A stretch of DNA of 64,000 bases, from NCBI GenBank assembly GCA_023443625.1, contig JAEZTQ010000014.1, positions 26,524 through 90,523 on the forward strand, given 5' to 3'. The notes under the pieces are model-generated. The model was given only the letters and a program-made list of their open reading frames with translations, was not told where the DNA came from and ran no database searches. Below are positions 1 to 7,326 of the stretch, in pieces; position 1 is the first letter of the stretch; every line of letters starts with the position of its first letter. The stretch is from Bacillota bacterium. GTDB taxonomy: Bacteria > Bacillota_A > Clostridia > Lachnospirales > Lachnospiraceae. The position numbers were made by a program, and so were the translations under genes.

Positions 1-1644
1 AAAAAGCAGATGGCGGTTCTCAATGCCGAATATAAAAAATCAAGTGAGGAAGCCAAGGCAAGCGGGAAAGAGATTGATAACCTGGGTGTAAAGTATGACT
101 ATTTAAGCAACAAACTTAAAATCCAACAACAAGAAGTTGATGCATATGCCGAGAAGCTTGAAAAGGCACGAAATGCACAGGGGAACAACGCTAAGGCGGT
201 GCAAAATGCAACTACAGATCTTGAAATTGCAGAAGCAAAGTTAGGTCAAACCCGAGCAGAACTTGAAAGAGTTACAGAAGAACTTGAAAAAAACAGGACT
301 ACTCTTGGAAAGACCGCAGAGGAATGGAAAACACTTGGAGATAAAACCGGTGAATTAGGTCGTTCTATGACTACAAAATTCACTGTACCAATATTAGCGG
401 TTGGTGCAGCAATCTTTAAAATAGGTGCAGATTTTGAAGATGCTTTAGGAAAAACAGATGCAGTATTTAAACAAAATGCAAAAGAAATCACCGATTGGGG
501 AGAGAGTGCTTATAAAAATTTTGGGTTGGCAAGAACTACAGCCTTAGATATGGCTAACTCGTTTGGTGCATTGGCCAGTGGTATGGGGTTAAGTGATGAT
601 TTAACGAAAAACTACTCAAAAAGCTTAACTGAATTAACTAAAGATATGATAGCATTCCATGGCGGAAAGCTAGACGTTGCACAAACTGCATTGAACTCCA
701 TTTTTACTGGAGAAACAGAAAGTCTTAAGAAGTACGGAATTGTAATGACACAGGCTAATTTACAAGAATATGCTTACAGTAGAAATATCCGCAAGAAAAT
801 ATCTGACATGACAGAAGCTGAAAAAGTTCAGTTGAGATATGATTATGTGATGGAGAAGTCAGCGGGTGTTATGGGCCATTATCAGAAAGAACAAGGTAAT
901 GCAAATACAACATTATCAGATTTTCAGGAAGGTATTCAAGAGTTAGGAGTAAGCTTCTCAGATAAAATATTGCCAATATTTAAGCCGATTATAGATTGGT
1001 TAAATAATTTTATGGAAAAGATTGCGAACTTAAGTGACGGAACAAAACAATTTATCGTAACAGTTGCCGGTGTAGTAGCTGTAGCAGGGCCTATACTAAT
1101 GGTGCTAAGTAGTGTATTTAAAATGATTTCCAATATAAGCAATGGAATTGGAGCTATCCCAAAGATTTTAGACGGAGTGAGCAAAGCAGGAACCGCCTTT
1201 AAAGGCTTGCTAGACAATACAGCCTTTATGGGTATGACAAAATGGGCTTTAATTATTATTGGAGTGGCTTTAGCTATAGGATATTTAATTAAGCAGATCA
1301 ACGTATTAATCGGAAGGGGGCAGCAGGTAGAGCAAAGTCTACCAGAAATACCAGGTATAACAGGCGTGTCAGGAGCAGTTCAGAGCGCAGGAATGAGAGG
1401 ATATGCAGTTGGCACTAAGTATCACCCCGGGGGAAGAGCTCTTGTGGGTGAAGAAGGTCCCGAAATTGTTGATTTGCCACAGGGGGCGCAAGTCCATACG
1501 GCAGCAGAAACAAGGAGGATGTCAGGAGAAACATTCATACAAAATCTCTATGTGAACATGGATGAAGTAGACGAGGTATCAAAGCTAGTTAAAATAGCAA
1601 AAGATTTCAAACAGACCAAGAGGGCAGGACTAGTGTTAACTTAA
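1..1644 (+). CDS. Phage tail tape measure protein, 5' end cut by the window
   Basis: This is the C-terminal part of a tail-length tape measure protein, which spans the tail tube lumen of siphophages. The frame is open from base 1, before the first ATG at 10, so the true start is upstream. Visible parts, numbered from that ATG: a Lys/Glu-rich coiled coil (about 1-110), hydrophobic segments near 120-137, 345-375 and 408-426, and the tail motif GRALVGEEGPEIVDLPQGAQ (475-494), which is typical of this family. No distal tail, tail fibre, holin or endolysin gene follows. A hairpin terminator comes directly after the stop. The prophage has therefore lost its late genes, or this is a satellite or remnant. 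The family call is secure; whether it is functional is unknown. Confidence 0.88.
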   Translation, partial: KKQMAVLNAEYKKSSEEAKASGKEIDNLGVKYDYLSNKLKIQQQEVDAYAEKLEKARNAQGNNAKAVQNATTDLEIAEAKLGQTRAELERVTEELEKNRTTLGKTAEEWKTLGDKTGELGRSMTTKFTVPILAVGAAIFKIGADFEDALGKTDAVFKQNAKEITDWGESAYKNFGLARTTALDMANSFGALASGMGLSDDLTKNYSKSLTELTKDMIAFHGGKLDVAQTALNSIFTGETESLKKYGIVMTQANLQEYAYSRNIRKKISDMTEAEKVQLRYDYVMEKSAGVMGHYQKEQGNANTTLSDFQEGIQELGVSFSDKILPIFKPIIDWLNNFMEKIANLSDGTKQFIVTVAGVVAVAGPILMVLSSVFKMISNISNGIGAIPKILDGVSKAGTAFKGLLDNTAFMGMTKWALIIIGVALAIGYLIKQINVLIGRGQQVEQSLPEIPGITGVSGAVQSAGMRGYAVGTKYHPGGRALVGEEGPEIVDLPQGAQVHTAAETRRMSGETFIQNLYVNMDEVDEVSKLVKIAKDFKQTKRAGLVLT

Positions 1645-1660
1645 CAATAAGATGTATTAA

Positions 1661-1693
1661 TATGGCTTTACCTAGTATTGGTAAGGCCATATT
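1661..1693 (+). terminator. Hairpin terminator after the tape measure gene
   Basis: ATGGCTTTACC and GGTAAGGCCAT form an 11-bp stem with one G-T wobble and a short loop, followed by an AT-rich tail. It lies between the tape measure stop and the sigma factor ribosome binding site. It also explains why an upstream ATG inside the hairpin (1662) should not be taken as the sigma factor start. Confidence 0.6.
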
Positions 1694-1709
1694 TATAAGG
1701 AGTATGAAA

Positions 1710-2591
1710 ATGTCAAATGAGGAATTAGTTGATCTCATACAAAAGGGAAATAATCCAAGTGAATACATGGAACAGCTTTACCTTCAAAACGTTGGTTATA
1801 TTCGTAAAATAGCCAAGAAGTATTCTTTCATGGGTGATATTGAGGATTTAATGCAAGAAGCTTATTTTGGGTTATATAAGGCTGTACAACGTTATGAAGA
1901 TACAGCTGGAGTCTTATTTATGTCATATGCTGCCTTCTGGATCAGACATGCTATTACAAGATATCTAGAGAATAATGGACGAGGCATAAGGCTTACTTCC
2001 GCAATGAATAATAAAATTATCCGATATAAAAAAGCTATTTCAGACTATGAATTGCAACTAGGACGAAAACCTACAGAGTATGAATTAACTATGTATTTAG
2101 GTATAAATAGCGATACACTAAAGGCAGTAAAAAAGGCTTGTCAGTACAATAACATACAAAGCATTGACGAGTTTCTTCCTGGCACAGAGGATTTAATTGT
2201 TGGGGATAGCATTCCAGATCAAAGCATTGATTTAGAGAATGATGTGATTAACGGAATAATCGAAGATAGCTTACATAATGAATTGTGGCAAATTGTAAAG
2301 GATAATGTTACCCCAGAAGAGAATACAGTGATTATGGCTAGATATCGTAAAGACCTATCTCTAGAAGCTACAGGGCAGCTTGTTGGATGTACCAAAGATA
2401 AAGCAAGGGGAATTGAAGCTAAAGCCTTACGAAAGCTTAGACTACCCAGAATAAGAAGAGAGCTAGAAGAAAAGTTTGAAGTAAATTATGCACGTGTATA
2501 TCATGGTAGCCTAACAAATTTTAAAAATACATGGAGTTCTATTGTAGAGGATGTTGCAATTAGAAACCTGGAGACGGTAAGCCGGGATTAA
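1710..2591 (+). CDS. Phage-type sigma-70 family RNA polymerase sigma factor
   Basis: About 293 residues. The N-terminal half is a sigma region 2 (helices around NVGYIRKIAKKYSFMGDIEDLMQEA, with FMSYAAFWIRHAI as the promoter-melting 2.3/2.4 segment). It is followed by a region 3-like part (GRKPTEYELTMYLGI) and a C-terminal region 4 helix-turn-helix (LSLEATGQLVGCTKDKARGIEAKALRKLR). I chose ATG 1710 because AAGGAG lies 7 bases upstream; ATG 1704 is too close to it, and ATG 1662 lies inside a terminator hairpin. Sigma factors of this type occur in clostridial prophages and are thought to drive late genes. Which promoters this one recognises cannot be read from the window. It is intact, although the surrounding phage region is decayed. 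Confidence 0.85.
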   Translation: MSNEELVDLIQKGNNPSEYMEQLYLQNVGYIRKIAKKYSFMGDIEDLMQEAYFGLYKAVQRYEDTAGVLFMSYAAFWIRHAITRYLENNGRGIRLTSAMNNKIIRYKKAISDYELQLGRKPTEYELTMYLGINSDTLKAVKKACQYNNIQSIDEFLPGTEDLIVGDSIPDQSIDLENDVINGIIEDSLHNELWQIVKDNVTPEENTVIMARYRKDLSLEATGQLVGCTKDKARGIEAKALRKLRLPRIRRELEEKFEVNYARVYHGSLTNFKNTWSSIVEDVAIRNLETVSRD

Positions 2592-2634
2592 ATTGGTGCG
2601 TGCTACATTGCGTTGACCTACTATTTATTAATAG

Positions 2635-2703
2635 AGCCGAAAATTCGGCTGTAATACACTGTACGAAATTGTGCAGATAGAATAAAGCGGAAATTTCCGC
2701 TTT
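2635..2703 (+). terminator. Two consecutive palindromes after the sigma factor
   Basis: A 16-base palindrome AGCCGAAAATTCGGCT (2635-2650) and a 20-base perfect palindrome AAAGCGGAAATTTCCGCTTT (2684-2703) lie between the sigma factor and the Rha fragment. Both could act as terminators or as protein-binding sites. Neither has a long T tract, so the terminator call is tentative. Confidence 0.45.
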
Positions 2704-2765
2704 AGGGTCTCCCCCAAAAATAGGGAAGCATGGATATAAAAATATAGTCTATAAAGAATGTATTT

Positions 2766-3026
2766 ATGTTAGTAGAAATTACAAAGAACAATAAAGAAGA
2801 ATTAACCGTAGTAAGTAGTTTAGATGTAGCTGAAACATTTATTAAAGAGCACAAGCATGTTTTGAGGGACATAAGAGAGCTTGATTGCAGTGGTGAATTT
2901 AGACAGTCCAATTTTGGACTTACCTCGTATGTAGACAATCAATGTATAACACAACCGATGTATCAGATTCCAAAAGAAGCTTCGAGATGGAAGATATATT
3001 TATCGAGATCTGCTCATATGTGCTAA
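2766..3026 (+). pseudogene. Truncated Rha-family phage regulatory protein
   Basis: The first 67 or so residues match the phage Rha/pRha regulatory family: VVSSLDVAETFIKEHKHVLRDIREL is the N-terminal DNA-binding-like segment, and SNFGLTSYVDNQCITQPMY is the family's usual bridge to its second half. After QPMY the reading frame turns into unrelated sequence and stops at 86 residues. The family's usual continuation (DGFSLL...GFTG) is absent from all frames. The ribosome binding site is weak. I read this as a remnant broken by deletion. Rha proteins are known as lysogeny-associated regulators that interfere with infection in hosts lacking IHF. Confidence 0.7.
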
Positions 3027-3139
3027 TGGGTTTAAATTTCTGTCAGATAAACATCTCTGAATTACTACATTATTTCAAGCTTGAATTATCACAATATACG
3101 TATAATACTATACTTATCAATCATAAAAGGAGGTATTAT

Positions 3140-3301
3140 ATGCTTACATCGGTAAATACAGTAAAACAGGTAGCAGAGTACTTACAAGTCAGTGAAGAAA
3201 CTGTAAGAAGATTAACGAGAACAGGTGAACTAAAAAAAATAAAACTTCTGGGTAAAACCAGAATTACAAGAGAAGCTTTAATGGAATTTATTAACCAGTG
3301 A
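3140..3301 (+). CDS. Small excisionase/MerR-type helix-turn-helix protein
   Basis: 53 residues starting at ATG 3140, with a strong AAAGGAGG ribosome binding site 7 bases upstream. A longer frame beginning at 2942 is only upstream readthrough. The protein is a single winged-helix DNA-binding domain of the HTH_17/excisionase type: TVKQVAEYLQVSEETVRRLTRTGELKKIKLLGKTRIT, then an alpha helix REALMEFINQ. A TATAAT-like element lies about 35 bases upstream. In mobile elements such proteins serve as recombination directionality factors or regulators. No integrase is visible in this window; it may lie at the other end of the element, outside the window. Confidence 0.75.
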   Translation: MLTSVNTVKQVAEYLQVSEETVRRLTRTGELKKIKLLGKTRITREALMEFINQ

Positions 3302-3501
3302 ATAGAGAATGAGTATCTGTTTCAAGTTCAATGAATAAGAGGATCAGATTAATTAATAAAATGGAGATGGTTTAAGGCAGAAGGAATTTCATTATAAAGA
3401 GCAGTAGTGTTAGACGGATCTGAGAAGTGATCTCCTTTATATATTAAAATATTTTACATATACGCAATAGGCAGATACTTGCTCCGGCAGGTATCTTTTT
3501 G

Positions 3502-3530
3502 TTGATGAAAAATAGAATTTAGTGTATAAT
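3502..3530 (+). promoter_or_regulatory. Orphan sigma-A type promoter
   Basis: TTGATG - 17 bp - TATAAT, with CTTTTTGTTGA in front and GTGTATAATAATGGAAATA around the -10 box. Nearly the same flanks surround the promoter at 4288-4316. No intact gene follows within 320 bases. Confidence 0.5.
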
Positions 3531-3778
3531 AATGGAAATACATCTCTTTGGGTGAAAACGTATGAACCATAGTAATTAGAGGTACGCTGATAGGCAACCC
3601 ATGCAGCCATTCAGAGAGAAAACAGGCTATGGAAGCGATGGAGTACAATGCAAAGTAAAAATATTAATTGAATTTTAAAACAACGAAATTCATGGATTAG
3701 ATGATAGCGAAAAATTACTTTGAAAGAATATAGCAACATATGTACTATAACTCGCATAGCTTAAAATGAGGCATTAAA

Positions 3779-3828
3779 ACCATACAAGCCATACTTATAT
3801 TATCAAAGAATAAAAATGCTTGTATGGT
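3779..3828. repeat. Perfect 11-bp inverted repeat
   Basis: ACCATACAAGC at about 3779-3789 pairs with GCTTGTATGGT at 3818-3828 across a 28-base AT-rich spacer, just ahead of the small DNA-binding ORF at 3852. It could be an excisionase/integrase arm-type site, a repressor site or a weak terminator. Confidence 0.5.
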
Positions 3829-3851
3829 CAAAATAAGAGATCGGAACAGAA

Positions 3852-4100
3852 TTGATAAAGGAATACAATCTAACAAACTCTACGATACAGAGTTTTTTAC
3901 ATCATAAAAACTCACCTGCATTTAAAGTTGGTCATGATTGGCGTGCTGATGAAGATGACTTTGTATTATGGTATGAGCAATATAAGCATGATATTGGAAT
4001 ACTATTAGACAAACACACAAATAAGGAAATACGTTTAATTGTTAATGAAACGGATTCATATAACAGAGTATTATATAGGAGCGCTTGGTTGATTACATAG
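3852..4100 (+). CDS. Putative small DNA-binding (excisionase-like) protein, doubtful start
   Basis: 82 residues from a TTG. The upstream in-frame stop is at 3834, so no ATG is available, and there is no clear ribosome binding site. The segment TNSTIQSFLHHKNSPAFKVGHDWRADEDDFVLWYEQYK follows the HTH_17/excisionase pattern (recognition helix, then a wing with K-G-x-x-W-R and D-E-D-D-F). The last 30 residues match nothing I know. It may be the 3' part of a gene whose beginning was lost in the rearranged segment before it, so it could be a pseudogene. Confidence 0.45.
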   Translation: MIKEYNLTNSTIQSFLHHKNSPAFKVGHDWRADEDDFVLWYEQYKHDIGILLDKHTNKEIRLIVNETDSYNRVLYRSAWLIT

Positions 4101-4212
4101 AGAAAAAAAGAATAATTAATAGATAATAAAGGGGAAGTATCTCATTAAGGAGAGGTCATCTGTTAATATGCAAAATGCCATTTTTTTAGCAAATATTTGT
4201 TGATTAATACTA

Positions 4213-4241
4213 TTGAAAATAGAACTTATGTTCGATATAAT
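4213..4241 (+). promoter_or_regulatory. Promoter with an internal LexA-type box
   Basis: TTGAAA (4213-4218) - exactly 17 bp - TATAAT (4236-4241). The spacer contains GAACTTATGTTC (4222-4233), whose arms match the Gram-positive LexA/DinR box (GAAC-N4-GTTC). A repressor bound there would block the promoter. It points toward the DUF4868/membrane gene pair at 4350. That it is a genuine SOS promoter is inference. Confidence 0.5.
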
Positions 4242-4287
4242 GAATATACCAAAAAAATAAAGAAATGTCATAAATACCCCCTTTTTG

Positions 4288-4316
4288 TTGAATAATATTT
4301 CCAGTTCATGTATAAT
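4288..4316 (+). promoter_or_regulatory. Proximal promoter of the Kiwa-like gene pair
   Basis: TTGAAT (4288-4293) - 17 bp - TATAAT (4311-4316), about 34 bases ahead of the start codon at 4350. It is a second promoter downstream of the LexA-box promoter. The same promoter context occurs once more at 3502-3530. Confidence 0.6.
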
Positions 4317-4349
4317 GATGGAAATATTATATTTAGGGGGCGAATTGTA

Positions 4350-5309
4350 ATGGCATTGGTTGAATTAAAGAATACGGTTTCGTATTATCAACAGAACATT
4401 GATAAAGTAGGTGTTAACTGTATATTTGTAGATCAAGATAACGCTAGAAAGACAATATATAAAGCTTATAATTTAAACTGTGACATAAGTCTTATCAAAG
4501 GGACTGTAATAGAGACGCTAAATAATATTCAAAAGCGAATAGAAGTCAGTACTCTTTGTGATTACGATTTTGAATGCGTTCAGGATGAATCTATTCAACA
4601 TCTTAATAGAACAGATGTTATATTTTCGGATGAAATTATTTCAAATATATCAGTAAATTTGGATGATAATAATACATTATCTGAAACATCGAGATTAGAT
4701 AAGTTGGATTTTATAGTAATTCAATTGATTTCAGAGGAGGATGATATAAAAGATATACTTTTGTTCAAAAGGTATATTAAATCATCTACAGCATTTAATA
4801 AATCGGTAAAGATAATTTTTGATGGAGTTCAGCCTAAAATATTTGATAAATCTGTTTTAACAATAACTGACAATATTGATGCAATTTTATATGATGATGA
4901 ATATTATATAATAAGTCGAAATGGATTTAATTCGATATTTAACTACAAAGAAGGATTTAAAAGAATAGTTGATAGTGGACATTACCAGATAACAACAGCA
5001 AATATATTCGATGCTGCAGACATGTTTATTGAAGATTGTAAAAGTCATGGATTGTATTTACCAAGACTTGCAAAAGCAATAGCTTCTGGTTGTATTGAGA
5101 ATCTAAGTGCAAATTCAAACAATATTAAGCAAGTTAAGGACTTGTACGGACTATCTATTTCTATATCTGATGATAATAAAATAATCTATCAAGGTAAAGA
5201 AGATATTCCAGAAATATTAAATATGCTACTTGACCATTATGTTATCAGTGCGCTCAGTAGTAGAGCTATGCTGGCAAAAGCTATAGAAAAATATAATATG
5301 AGAGAGTGA
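4350..5309 (+). CDS. DUF4868 protein, candidate KwaB of a Kiwa-like defence system
   Basis: 319 residues from ATG 4350, chosen because AGGGGGCG precedes it by 7 bases; the in-frame ATG at 4308 lies in the promoter -10 region. The protein is soluble. Its second half follows the DUF4868 pattern: ILLFKRYIKSS, then DNIDAILYDDEYYIISRNGF, NSIFNYKEGFKRIV, and a C-terminal ILNMLLDHYVISALSSRAM-type helix. DUF4868 is the domain of KwaB, the DNA-associated subunit of the two-gene Kiwa anti-phage system. The next gene, 4 bases downstream, encodes a protein of about 200 residues with four membrane segments, as expected of KwaA. As I recall described loci, kwaA comes first; here the order is reversed. The family call rests on pattern recognition, not on a search. 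Confidence 0.6.
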   Translation: MALVELKNTVSYYQQNIDKVGVNCIFVDQDNARKTIYKAYNLNCDISLIKGTVIETLNNIQKRIEVSTLCDYDFECVQDESIQHLNRTDVIFSDEIISNISVNLDDNNTLSETSRLDKLDFIVIQLISEEDDIKDILLFKRYIKSSTAFNKSVKIIFDGVQPKIFDKSVLTITDNIDAILYDDEYYIISRNGFNSIFNYKEGFKRIVDSGHYQITTANIFDAADMFIEDCKSHGLYLPRLAKAIASGCIENLSANSNNIKQVKDLYGLSISISDDNKIIYQGKEDIPEILNMLLDHYVISALSSRAMLAKAIEKYNMRE

Positions 5310-5313
5310 TGAT

Positions 5314-5904
5314 ATGTTTAAGATGGCTATTCATAAATGGATATTGTTTTTGTCTTCTTATATACCGCTCTATATTTTACTCATTATAAAAGACGTTGTA
5401 TATCGAATTGAATTATATGGGTTAGGGCGTTTAAAAAGATTTTATATTATTAATTCTGTTAATGATATAATGATAGTCATTTTATTCTTAATAACTATAT
5501 TATCATTTATATATTTACTTAAAATGATTAAAGGAGTGAAAGGAAATACTTATATTTTAGTTCAGGAGATAAAAGATGAAACCAGTTCAAATTTCTTGAA
5601 TTATATTTCTGTGTACTTATTATCTTGTATTGGTTTATCGATCGGAACATTTACAGACATAGTCACCCTGTTAATAGTAATGATGATTATTGGGTTTATC
5701 TATGTTAGAAGCAATATGATTTACATCAACCCAATACTTAATGTTCTTAGTTACAATATATATAGCTTTAAAGGGATTGCCAAGGGAACAGATGAGGAAA
5801 TTGAAACGACACTAATAGCCAAAAGAATATTGAATGTAAAAAAAGGTGATTTGTTATATACTACTAACAATACTTCTTTTATTTTTGCGATTAGAAAAAA
5901 ATAG
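5314..5904 (+). CDS. Four-TM membrane protein, candidate KwaA-like partner
   Basis: 196 residues. Four hydrophobic segments are visible at about 9-27, 51-70, 94-113 and 116-134. A conserved-looking hinge NPILNVLSYNIYSFKG follows, then a cytoplasmic, beta-rich C-terminal tail of about 45 residues (TTLIAKRILNVKKGDLLYTT). This layout matches KwaA, the membrane subunit that detects phage infection at the membrane and works with KwaB. It starts 4 bases after the DUF4868 gene, so the two are probably co-transcribed and translationally coupled. A stem-loop follows the stop. It could also be an unrelated small membrane protein, but the pairing with DUF4868 at the edge of a prophage argues for a defence module. 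Confidence 0.5.
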   Translation: MFKMAIHKWILFLSSYIPLYILLIIKDVVYRIELYGLGRLKRFYIINSVNDIMIVILFLITILSFIYLLKMIKGVKGNTYILVQEIKDETSSNFLNYISVYLLSCIGLSIGTFTDIVTLLIVMMIIGFIYVRSNMIYINPILNVLSYNIYSFKGIAKGTDEEIETTLIAKRILNVKKGDLLYTTNNTSFIFAIRKK

Positions 5905-5932
5905 TAAACAAGACATCCTTCGGGTTGCTTAC
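5904..5932 (+). terminator. Stem-loop after the Kiwa-like pair
   Basis: GTAAACAA and TTGCTTAC pair (one mismatch) around an inner CC-TTCG-GG tetraloop. It lies directly after the stop of the membrane gene. No long T tract follows, so it may stabilise the 3' end rather than terminate. Confidence 0.4.
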
Positions 5933-6009
5933 GTTATGTCTAAACATGGAGTTCGTTAATACTATTGCATATTATTAATGAAAACATTGAAGCATAGAGA
6001 GGTAAGGGA

Positions 6010-6342
6010 ATGATACATATGAATAAACACCCCATTGATTTACTTATAGAAAAAGAAAATGAACTATTACCAGATATTAAAGATTACCTGGAAGAATTAG
6101 TTCAAGGTAAATATGAGCATTTTGAGGCACATAAATTACCAGAAGACAGATATATGATATTAGTTAAACTTAATGCACTAAGATTTATGGCCAGCATTCA
6201 TGTAACCATAGAAGAGGTTTTTGAATTAGGAACTAAAATGAAATGGGAGACTACAGAGGATGTTGTATTAAATTACTTGCAGTCTCGTATAGAGGAGGAA
6301 ATTCTTTTCTGGCTTAATAATGACTTTATTGAGGAAGAATAA
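6010..6342 (+). CDS. Hypothetical acidic protein at the prophage end
   Basis: 110 residues (103 if ATG 6019 is used; a GGTAAGGGA ribosome binding site lies just upstream of the first). It is acidic and mostly helical, with no membrane segment and no motif I recognise. The C-terminal part (TEDVVLNYLQSRIEEEILFWLNNDFIEEE) looks like an amphipathic helix. It is the last gene before the attachment site remnant, a position where integrative elements often carry accessory genes. A third component of the neighbouring defence-like pair is possible, but the 105-base gap and the hairpin before it make a separate transcript more likely. Confidence 0.6.
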   Translation: MIHMNKHPIDLLIEKENELLPDIKDYLEELVQGKYEHFEAHKLPEDRYMILVKLNALRFMASIHVTIEEVFELGTKMKWETTEDVVLNYLQSRIEEEILFWLNNDFIEEE

Positions 6343-6530
6343 GGTGGATATTCGCTTCAATAGGATCCGAATAGTTAAATGGATGTAAAACAATCTTGGG
6401 GTTTATTTGGGGTTTATTTTTATAAAGAGTAACAGAATAAGATAACAATTTATGAGGTATAAGTTTTAAGAAATTCAACAAAATCAAGCGTTGTAGCGTT
6501 TTGCGATATGTTACAAATCCATACTTTAGA

Positions 6531-6574
6531 GATTCGTAATGCGTAGGTCGTGGGTTCGAGTCCCATGGGGAGCT
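6531..6574 (+). mobile_element. Attachment-site remnant: 3' fragment of tRNA-Thr(CGT)
   Basis: The segment reads as the 3' part of a tRNA: anticodon loop TTCGTAA (anticodon CGT), 3' anticodon strand, variable loop AGGTC, T arm GTGGG-TTCGAGT-CCCAT, and 3' acceptor strand GGGGAGC with discriminator T. The matching 5' half is missing upstream: TAGAGA stands where the 5' anticodon strand should be, and no D arm is present. This is the usual attR left by an element that integrated into a tRNA gene. The intact tRNA-Thr should lie at the other end of the element, upstream of this window. The sequence after it is ordinary chromosome. Confidence 0.72.
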
Positions 6575-6580
6575 GTTAAG

Positions 6581-6620
6581 AAAAGCCTTGTAAATCAACG
6601 TTTACAGGGCTTTTATCTTT
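6581..6620. terminator. Bidirectional terminator behind the att site
   Basis: AAAAGCCTTGTAAA (6581-6594) and TTTACAGGGCTTTT (6601-6614) form a 14-bp stem with one wobble and a 6-base loop, with T tracts on both strands. It is probably the original tRNA terminator on the plus strand. It also serves the ECF transporter gene ending at 6662 on the minus strand. Confidence 0.75.
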
Positions 6621-6661
6621 TCTCAGTATATAGTTAAAGTATAGCTTTAAGGGACAAACGT

Positions 6662-7294
6662 TTAATCATTTACCTTTCCATATCTTAGCAGTACTTGGCA
6701 AGTCACTGCCGTAATAAAGGCAGCTAATATAGCTTCAGGTATCCCATTGACAAAAATAACGGTCAGTATTGTTTTGTATATGGCGTCAATGGAGATATTA
6801 TATGCTTTGCCATAAGCATCTCGAAATAGAAAGAAGATAAGGTGCATAACAAGAATTGTATTGGTCATTGAACCAAGGATTCCGCTTAAACCAAGTGATA
6901 TTATCCTGGCTTTTCCCTTTAATATTCTATTAAAGAGTTTATAGGCAAAGTAAGGGACTACCCCTACCAAGATGCGAGGAAGAAAAGCAACGATAAGTGC
7001 TATCCAGCTACCTTTATCTGTTCCGGGGATGGATATGGCAGGTGAAAAGGCAAAGGATAAAAGTGAGGGTGTAAATGTGTTGTTATATAGACTTGTTAGT
7101 CCAAATAAAATGCCTAAGCTGGCTCCGATTCTTGGCCCTAGCAATATAGAAGCTATGATTACGGGTACATGAATGATTGTGGCTTTAATTAGTGGTAATT
7201 GTATGTATCCCACAGGTGTAAAATTTAATATGATGATGATACCCCCGAAGAGAGCTGTTAGTGTCATCCTTCTGATGTTATTTTGATTTTTCAA
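6662..7294 (-). CDS. ECF transporter S component (vitamin uptake; PanT-like family)
   Basis: 210 residues from a TTG at 7294, with GGGGAGG 7 bases upstream; an earlier TTG lies inside the ribosome binding site and is not usable. There are about six hydrophobic segments. The signature FTPVGYIQLPLIKATIIHVPV, followed by LGPRIGASLGILFGLTSL, is typical of the S components that bind a vitamin and dock onto the shared EcfAAT energising module. Pantothenate transporters (PanT) and their relatives show this pattern, but the substrate cannot be fixed from sequence. No ecfA or ecfT gene is in the window, which is normal for group II ECF systems. Two palindromes around the promoter indicate tight regulation by a repressor. 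Confidence 0.8.
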   Translation of the reverse strand: MKNQNNIRRMTLTALFGGIIIILNFTPVGYIQLPLIKATIIHVPVIIASILLGPRIGASLGILFGLTSLYNNTFTPSLLSFAFSPAISIPGTDKGSWIALIVAFLPRILVGVVPYFAYKLFNRILKGKARIISLGLSGILGSMTNTILVMHLIFFLFRDAYGKAYNISIDAIYKTILTVIFVNGIPEAILAAFITAVTCQVLLRYGKVND

Positions 7295-7326
7295 AATTAA
7301 CCTCCCCAAATTATTTAATTACAGTT

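Larger units (their letters stand above)
3302..3851. other. 550-bp gene-poor prophage segment with a duplicated promoter
   Basis: No credible coding sequence is visible; the frames are short and lack ribosome binding sites. It holds a good sigma-A type promoter, TTGATG (3502-3507) - 17 bp - TATAAT (3525-3530). That promoter resembles the one directly upstream of the DUF4868 gene at 4288-4316, including the following ATGGAAATA. Its former gene seems to be gone. An 11-bp perfect inverted repeat, ACCATACAAGC (about 3779-3789) and GCTTGTATGGT (3818-3828), ends the segment. Confidence 0.6.

Noticed and set aside
1662..1703. Extra N terminus of the sigma factor
   Set aside because: The first 14 codons run through a terminator hairpin. 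The ribosome binding site is after it.
2942..3301. Long frame fused in front of the small HTH protein
   Set aside because: The upstream part has no ribosome binding site and overlaps the broken Rha gene. The strong AGGAGG before ATG 3140 sets the true start.
4168..4203. 11-codon leader peptide MQNAIFLANIC after AAGGAGAGG
   Set aside because: It has a moderate ribosome binding site but is very short. It also lies upstream of both promoters for the DUF4868 gene, so an attenuator role is unlikely.
6326..6598. Minus-strand frame containing SPWDSNPRPTHYES
   Set aside because: This peptide is the well-known artefact of translating the antisense of a tRNA T arm. Here it comes from the tRNA-Thr fragment.
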